From: a virus
Length of the DNA: 64,000 bases
Strand: one strand, 5' to 3'
Virus record (IMG/VR): IMGVR_UViG_3300042469_000933
Coordinates: 1 to 64,000 of that record
Shown: piece after piece, positions 27,301 through 36,300 of the stretch
How the letters are laid out: each line of letters begins with the position of its first letter
Numbering within the stretch: position 1 is the stretch's first letter
Translations under genes and position numbers: made by a program
Notes under the pieces: generated by a model
What the model was told of the DNA's origin: nothing
Seen by the model: the letters and a program-made list of their open reading frames with translations, nothing else
The model's database searches: none

Positions 27301-30300
27301 AACCGCTCTTCCTTGCGTGAGGACATGATATCCCGAACGAACAGATCATAGCCGATGCTAAACGCGTCACCTTGCGACAACTTGTTCGCATTCTTACCGG
27401 TCTCCTTTGTACGGGACGAGACCCCGGAGCCCAGGAACACGTTGCTGATACGCGCTGTGCTGTTGGATGGGTCAAGCAATGGAATGAGCGGAACCCCTTC
27501 TTTGCTGAGCAGAGCAGGGTCACGCTTGGCCAAATCCCTGGCCAGCATTTCCATGGCCTTGGATGAATGACTGTCCTGTGAAGCGCCTGGCAGCAGTTTG
27601 GAGAACGCTGTACCGAGGTTCGTAGCGTAGATGGTCTTTCCTGTGGCACCGACCATACGCTGCATGTAGGACGCTCCTTTGGAACGGTTCTCCACTGTGG
27701 CCAGAGCGCGGTTCAGCGCGAAGAACATCGAAGGCATCGGGTACTCATCAACGCCGAAACCGTCTGAACGACGGTCTGCAATGTCACCTACGGTCTCTTC
27801 CCCAACACCTCCGTACGAATCATTGAAGGAAGCAATCGTTTTGTTGGAGAACAGCGAGCTGTCCTTCTTGCCGGTCTCCACACGATGAATACCCGCATGA
27901 ATGGAGTAAGCCCACATACCAACGATGGAAGGCAACAAGGTCTTCTCTGCCCCTTCATTCGCTTTCAGCAAGTGGTCGATAGTGCGCGCGCTTACCGGGT
28001 AGCCGATCGCCTCAAAGAACTCTGCGAAGGCTTCCGGCTGCGTCTTGAACTCAGCACTGATCGAGAAGTTCAAACCCTTGCGGCGAACCAGCATGTTGCC
28101 GGCACCGTCCAGGACACCTTCCTCCGTGACCTTGAACTGTGGCGTCGCCTTATCCTTGGCAGAGCCCACGGCCCACTTGGAACGGAAGTCGTTGTCAAGA
28201 CTGATCGAAGAAGGTCCGTTCGCAAAGAACGGGTCTCGCAACGATGTCTTCATGGTACTCAGCACTTCACTGATCGCATCGAAGGTCAGGCGTTTGTGGT
28301 TGAACTTCGGCTGCGGCGCTTCACCGAACTGGTCAGTGCCTTCACCTTGGTAATGCTCCACCAGCCAACGGTTGCTTGCGGAGAGCTCTGCCAGCATACG
28401 CACCACGTTACCCAGCACACGCTCAGCTGCATCAATGCGAGCATCAATGTTCTCGAACTCCTTGGTGTTGGGTGTGTACTGGCTGAGCAGCCAACCGGCA
28501 TTCGCCGTCATGTACGCGTAACTGCGAAGCTGGTTACCCTCTTGGTCCAGATAGAACCCATCGGGATCCAGGTAACGCTTGTAGAACGTGTTGAGGTACA
28601 TCGCCTCCTTGCTCTCCGGGTCCACAGCCATTGCCTTGCGAACAGATTCCGCCAAGGATTCAATGGTGGACACTTCCTGCGTGGGAATGGAGAACTGAGC
28701 AGCCTGTTGAACGAGGAACGTCATCAGCTCCAGGTCCACATCATACGGGTCACCAATGACACGGTTCTGGCCACCCGGCATGCGCTGGATCAGCGACATG
28801 GACTGCAGAGATAACCGGGACAGGTCGCTTTGACGCTTGAACGGATTCAGGTTCTCGTTCGTGTCGTGTGCGTTTGCCGTAGAGTTCTCAATGGCCTCCA
28901 CGTCGATCTCCATGTTGGCTTCGTACTCTACCGCATCAGCAAGCTCTACTTGCGTGATGTCAGCATTAGGCAGAGCCACACGGGTGATCATTTTGAACAC
29001 CTGTGGGTCTCCTTTGTACCATGCCACGTAGTCGGACCACTGTGCATCGGTCATGGCCAGCACATCCTGCTTAGTGGCATTGTCGAAGGACTTGACATTG
29101 CCTTCAGCGTCCGTCAGGGAGGCCACTACCCGTTGCCGGCGAGCAGCGAAGCCTTGGAGCACTTTAGTAGCTGCTTGTGACAGCGTAGGAAGACTACGAC
29201 CAAATTCCGAATCAACCGGTGGAGCATAAAGCGATTCACCGATGATCTCGCGCACTGTGTCGTCCACCACAGCCACCGCGGTCGCGTGTGAGCCGAAGAT
29301 GTTGGACAGTACGTTCATGTCCTCATTCACCGAACGCTTTTTGCCGGTTGCATCTGGACGACGAGCTGGAGCAGGAGTTGATGGGTCGAAGCTGGCTGGC
29401 AACTCACCATCCTCACGAACAGAGTTGCGCACTACGGTCCGGCCACCCAAGTCATGGTCCTGTGCGCCACGGAACTCACCGTTCTCAATGCGGTACAGCA
29501 GCTCACCGATACGGTTGCTGTACATGCCCCAGCGTCCAAGCATGGCACGGAACCATTGCATGAACCGACCGAAGAACGTAGACGTGTCGTATGAAGGTGA
29601 TTCGTACTGCTCAGCGATGAACTCGTTGGCTTGTTCGTCCGTAACCTGCCAGTACGGAATGTTGTACTTCTCAGCGTAAGCCCGTGAAGCCTCGTTAATG
29701 ATGGACATCCGGCTCTGGTCGTCCAGCAACGTGTCCAGCACCCGGTGAACAGCTTCGTGTCGAGCCACACCCATCAGCACACGGCCCTTGGCATCCAAGT
29801 TCAGGGTGATGTACCCGTTCTCCATGACACCGTGGAGCGCGGTTCCGTCAACAGCCTGAAGGTTGGAACGGAAGTCCAGCTGATTGTCCACGAACCGATC
29901 ACCGAACACCTTGCGATAGTAGTTCTGTGCGGCCTCTTGTGATTCGGTACGCGACGTGTCACCAGCAGATGCAGCACGACGACGAACTGGAGCACGATAC
30001 GGAGCTGAACTTACTCCAGTGCCAATGACACCTGACGAGTTCGCGCCAATGGCAAACTCTGGAAGGTTCACACGGTCCGTTGACGGTATCAGGTCCCAGG
30101 TGTTGTCGATGATGCTCATGCCACCAGCGGAGCGGTTGCCGATCATCGCAGCCTTGGTAAGCATGATCTCGCTATCACGTACCAGTTCTACGGCTTTGCG
30201 AAGGTCATTGGCCCACTTGAGCGGGGTCATGCCTTGTGCACGGGTGCCGCGAAGCATCTGCGGCTTTCCCTTCTCGTTGATGGTCAAGAACTCATTCAGG

Positions 30301-33300
30301 CCTTCAACGACAAATTGCCCATCCTTGATGAGCACACTGCGGTTCCACTGGATAAATCCGAATGCTTTCGTCTTCTCGATGTTGTCACGGTCAAATGACG
30401 GTACTGCAGCGATCTCATCCGTGACGTTATCCAGCTCACGAATCAGGTCCTGGTAATACTTGGAATCAGCTTCCTTGGTCCGCATGAACACCTTCGTAGC
30501 AGGTGCTCCGTCCCAAGCAGAAACCTCCACAACAATTGCCGGCATCGACACCAGGTCTGTTCCCTCTTTGCGAGTCCATCCAGCGCCCTGTGGACTTCCG
30601 GCATGCGCCATCACAGGGTCGGTGACGAACAAGCCACGTCGCTCTACCAACTGAATGAAGGCTTCGTAATCGCCAACAGCTTCAGCCTCCACATTGTTAC
30701 GAACGCCTTCGTACAGCTCACCGACTGGAATGTTGGAATACTTGGCGATTGTCTTACCCTCTTCCCATTCATTGGCGAATAGCTCTTCGGCAAAACGATC
30801 CATTTCCAGTTTGAATGGACTGTCCTGAGCCAAGGTGTTCATGAACAATGAACCCACCATGGTGTACCCAGCGGCTTCAAGTTCTGCCTGGGTCATCTGG
30901 GGCATCTTGTTCTCCTTCAAGATCCTGTTGACCATGGCTGCACCGTTGGCTACATGAACCTCGACACCAGGAACCTTGGCAGCTCCATTGTCTCCGGTCC
31001 ATTCACCCTCTACACGCTTGACTAACTTCATTGTGAAGCTTCCTGGATCTGACCAGATAGCCTTCATTACGCCCATACGGATGACGAAGGCCTTGTTCGT
31101 GATAGAGAGCGCGGTTTCGTTGTTCGGGAACTTAGGCGTCCAGCGGAACGAAGCAGAAGAACTGATGAACGCTGTTCCGGCGCTGTCGCTGCGTTTGGAT
31201 ACACGGGTTGGAACTCCTGCAGGAGCATCTTCAGGAATGGGGTTTTCACCTTCCTTGTCATCCACTGGCTCTTCCTCGTTGTCGGTAGTAGGCTCTGCAT
31301 CATTGGGGTCAGCCGTAGGAACCGGAGTGCCCTTGGCGTTCTTCAGGAAGCTGTTCTTGATACGCAGCTCGTCACCGTTCTGACGACGAACCTTGGTCAC
31401 CTTGCCATCATCCTCCACCACGGTCAGATACTCACCGTAAAGATCCTGCATAGCCCGGCCTTGCTTGCTTTTCTTGAACTTGGAGTTCACCTGAACCATT
31501 GCACCTGGTGCGCGGCCTTTCTGTACGACCGGTGCATTCGGATCCGTTGGTGCCGTAGTGGGCGGGGCAGGCGCCGTTGGAGCGGTCGGCACAACGTCAG
31601 CTGGTACACGTGGTGCCAGGTCACGATGCACGGCAGACAGGTACCCGCGTACCCGTGACGAAATCTCGTTGAGGCTTTGACCGTCCGAAGGGATGGGCAT
31701 GATCTTGTCCACCTCAGAGGACTGACCATTCGGAAGCAGTGCAACAGCACCGTTCTTACCACGGCTGATCGCTGTGTATAGGAAGCGTCCGAAAGCATTG
31801 TCGAAGCCAGCAGGGTCCAGCGCCACGAACGCTACGTTGGCTTCGAGACCAAGCACGCTGTGCTCGCCTCCGTCCATGGTCAGGATACGCGCTTCGTGTC
31901 CAGGTGTGAATGCGGAGATCTTGGCCATTGCCAGGATCGCTTCCTGACGCTGTGCCTCGTCCTTCACAATGAGAATGGCGTCACCGCTGAACTCACTGTT
32001 GTTCACGCTCTCGGACAAGTGCGCTCCGAACGCATTGTAGATGGAAGAGATACCACCTCCGGACATGTACCGTACACCGTGGTTGTTCTTGGTGTAGTGC
32101 GATGCCGGCAGGACGATAGAGTTCTGGGTGCCGCTGGCGATGTACGAACGCAGTGCATCAATGGAACGCAACACCTCGGCGTTGTTGTGCCGGAAACTCA
32201 CTTGAAGCGGCGCCGTACGCATGGATGCGCGCTGCACAGGGAACGTGTAAGACATGTTCCGGAGCGAAGGCACCTGAGCAGGGTCACCAAGCATCAAAGC
32301 CCCCGTCTCCGGGAGCTTCTCCATCATGCCCTTCATCTGAAGGACCGCATTGCCATCCATGACGTGCGCTTCGTCGTAGATGATGAGATCCAGGTCTTTG
32401 GGCGGATTGCTCATGTCCGTGATGTGTACAGGCTCGTGCGTGTACTCCTTGGTGGACATCACGATAGCACTGGAGAGCTCCGTTACGTTCTTCGTACCGG
32501 GCGCTATGATACCCACACGAAGCTTCCGGCCCTTGATGTTGGCTACCGTGTTCACGATAGCAGGGATCAGCATCTTCGTCTTGCCCACACCTGGCATGCC
32601 CGGGATAGTGATCGCACGAGGAATGATGATCGCTCCTTGAGCCAACGGAGCAACGATAGTCGTGAGCTTGTGGGTCAGGTCATGGTCCGGATTGCTCAGG
32701 AACGAACTGGCCTCGATCACACGCTGCTGCTGTTCTTCGTTTGGAGCGTAGCCCACAGTGGATGCTGCGGTACCGACGAACCGTGCGTAAGCGTCCAACA
32801 CGGTCGCGTGACGGTTCCGGGACAAGCGGCTCACCCAGCCCACCATGTACTGAAACCCAGCCATAGCCTTCACGATGGAAGGCTTCTGTCCATCATCCAG
32901 AAACAGCTCTTCATTGAACCTTGCCGGAAACGAAGCATTGTCGATGGACTTCGTTTCGTAGTAGTTGGAGGCTGACTTCAGCTGACCGTTCAACAGGTCA
33001 CCGTAGGTCTCCTTGATCAGCGCAATACCCGTCTCATCACCGGTGACTAAAAGCTCGCTCACCATGTCCTCCGCACGGTTCACCAGCACCTCATAGTTGT
33101 CGTTTGGAATGGCGCCTGGAGTTGAAGCAAAAGCATCGAGCTCAGCTTGCATCAGCTTCACCGTTTCAATGAACTCCGGCTTGGTGGAGAGCTTGCCTGC
33201 CGTTCCAGCCAACTTCAGCAGCAGCGAACCACGGAGCATCAAGTCAACACGGCGGATCTGGTCCAGCTGCTCTTTCCGCTTGTTCACCATGCCTTCCATG

Positions 33301-36300
33301 CGCTCAAGCTGGCGCTCAAGATCGGCGATGATGTCAGTAAGCTCCTGATTAAACTGGTTCGCATCGATGGTAGCAGCAGGGTCATACACTTGTGACTTCT
33401 CCTGCTTGAACTGTGCAAATGCCGGTGGAACAGCATTGCCGGACTGTGCAGACCCGGCCTTCATCAGCTTCTCGTCACCGAAGAACTTCTCGGCCACCTG
33501 GTGCATGGTGGTGGAATAGTGCTTGAAGACCTCTTTGTTGGACTTGGCCAAGTTGATCAGCGAGGCCAGGGTCTGGATGTCAGCGATACTCGGCGTCTCG
33601 GTGAGCTTGAAGCGCTCAATAGCGCCACGGAATAAAGCGACCGAAGCGTTATCTCCGGTCGGGTGCGACTTCAAGAACTCAGCGAGCAGGTCTGCCTGAC
33701 TACGCTTCCCTTCGAGTTCCGCTGCCGGCATGTACTGTTGAGCCACAGCATCACGTTCTGCCGGAGTCTTGCCGAACATGCTCATCTGGTCATTGAGGAT
33801 CTGCAACTCACGGAACGCGATGCTCCGTTCGTCACTCTCAGGAAGAGCGTTGATACGCTGCGGGTTCAGGCCGGATGTGATCCACTGCTCAAACTCCAGC
33901 GCGCCGGAAGGGTCTTCTGCTGCATGTGCCTCATCAAACGAAGTATTGGGGCTCGTGTCGCTCAACGCCTCCATCTTGGCCAGGTCTGCGATGAGCGCCT
34001 GCTTGGCATTGGCCAACGCAGTGTATCCCTCCTGAACTTCCTCACGGGTCATGGCGGCATTTCCAGGCTGTGCATTGAGCACCTTGTTTGTGACCTGACG
34101 ATAGCCAATGATCGCATCCAGGATCTTGCTTGTCTTTGCCGTGGAGAGGTTGTCAATAGCATCGCTCAGCTCCGTGCCAATGCTCTGACGGAACAGATTT
34201 ACTTCCTCGATACGCGCCTCACGTGCGGCTGTCCAGTCGGTGAATCGCTTGGTGATGACATCGACCTGCTCTGAATTGGCAAAGCCTTCATCCTTTGCGT
34301 CAATGGAGTTTATCAGCATGGCCCGCTGCTTGAACCGATTCAGCAGCTCGGTGCCATCCAGAATCTTGGCAACAGCCTGTTTGTTGACCTCAAGACTTTT
34401 CTCCAACTCCGCTTTCTCAGCTTCACGCTGCTCTGCCGTCTGACCTTCAGCGAGCGGCTGCTCATTCAAGTCAGCAAGCTGCTTGTTGATGCCCTCCATT
34501 TCCATCCGACGCTGAGCGTACTCCGTCACCATGTCCTGTTCTTGCAGGAGCAGGTTCAGAGTCTTGGGGTCAGCAACATTGAATTCGCGCATGATGCTTT
34601 CAGAGAGCCGAACATCTTGCGTCAGAACGTTCACATCGTCCTCGGTAAGTGTCCCGGCCTGCTGCATGGTTGCAGCCCTGTCCAGGATCTCCTTGCCCTT
34701 GCCTTCTGCAACGGCGCCGGCAACACCCTTATCGTAAGGATTGGGACGGCTACGGCCGTTGTTCAGCATGGCCATTGGCATGGTGCCCACAAAGCCACCT
34801 ACAGCACTTTCCAGCACACGTGCGCTGAAAGAGTAGTCCTCCGGCCGGCTTTTCTCAAATCGGTTCTCGTTGGTCATCCAGTCGGTCGCCCACTCAAGCA
34901 AAGCATACCCGCCCTCTTCAAAGCCCTCCTGCTTGCCTTCAGTGTACATGGCCTCCAGACTGTTCTTTGCCCAGCCACCGAAACGACCTGCTGGCTCCTT
35001 GGCCCACCACTTAGCGAGATTTGAGTTAATCATCAGCGCCTTGTTCAAGGGGCTCATACGCTCTGGGATCTTCCGGCTCAACCACTCACTGATCTTGTCA
35101 CGGGTCACGTTGGCACCACCCTTGTCCATGTAGGACCGGATCATCCATTGACGACCGATCGCCATTTCAGCAATACCCATGATGGGCAGCGCCACAATGG
35201 CCTGGACCTTCGCCTGGTCGTGGCTGTATCCGACATCGCGTGCGGACTGATACACGATCTGACCCATCGTGAGCGACGGAATGGAAGCAGAGCCAACGGC
35301 AACCGTGCGCTGGCCAAGCGAACTCAGCTGAGGCGTCATGCCATTGATAATACCACGAGTCACCAAGGACTTGGCACCGGTCTTCAAGAGCGCCTGAGCA
35401 AGCAGGGTAGCGCCGGCCTTTTGCGGAAGCAGGAATCCGGTCATGTCGCCGAACAACGTTCCAAGACCTTCTGCACTTCCGAACATGCCATGAGCCTCTA
35501 CGTTCTCACTGGGATTGAACGTGCTGGCATCCTGATAGATCTTGAACCGGTCTGCGTAACGCTCAAGGAATCCACGACCTGTGTTGCCTTGATGAGCATT
35601 GTACATTTCAAGGGCCAGACGGGACTTCACGTCACCTTGCTTTGCGGCCGCCTTGTAGCCCTCCAAATTGTTGTGCACATCCTGCACCATTGCATTGATG
35701 CGCTCCTGAGTAGGGCCAGGACCGCGTGCACCAAGGGTGATTGCTCCACGCTCAAGATCCGGAACGGCTCCATCGGTCCAGTCACCACCAAGGTGACGCT
35801 CAACGTCAGCAGCAGTAGAAAGTCCGGTGTTTTCCAAATTGTGGTAAGCCTTGGCCCAAAAAGCCACATCGCTGGTTTGTTTCTCACCCAGTGCGGCCTT
35901 GGCGGCATTAGCCCAGAACACCACTCCGTTGTAGGTCGCATACAGAGCAGCCTGAGCTGCGTTGCGGTTCAATGGCTGCGGACCGTTACCGCCCAGCATT
36001 TCCATCCCGTAGCCGGGACTGTTACGTGGTATGGCCTGAAGGCCGGGCACTTCAAGCAGGTCACCATCTGGACCGGTGGTCGTGACCGGAACGACAGCAA
36101 AGCGCCTGGTGTTGTGGAAGAAGCTTGGAATGTGCTCAGACTTCAGCGGTTGGCGTTTGCCAAACTCATCAATGAAGAACGGCATAGAAGCGGCCATTTC
36201 CTGGCGCGACTTCCCGTCAGCGGCCATGCGCTCACCGTCAATAGACTTGTACTCGTAAGGGTTGATGACCCCCTTGGTCCTCGTGGTCTCCGTAGCCGGC

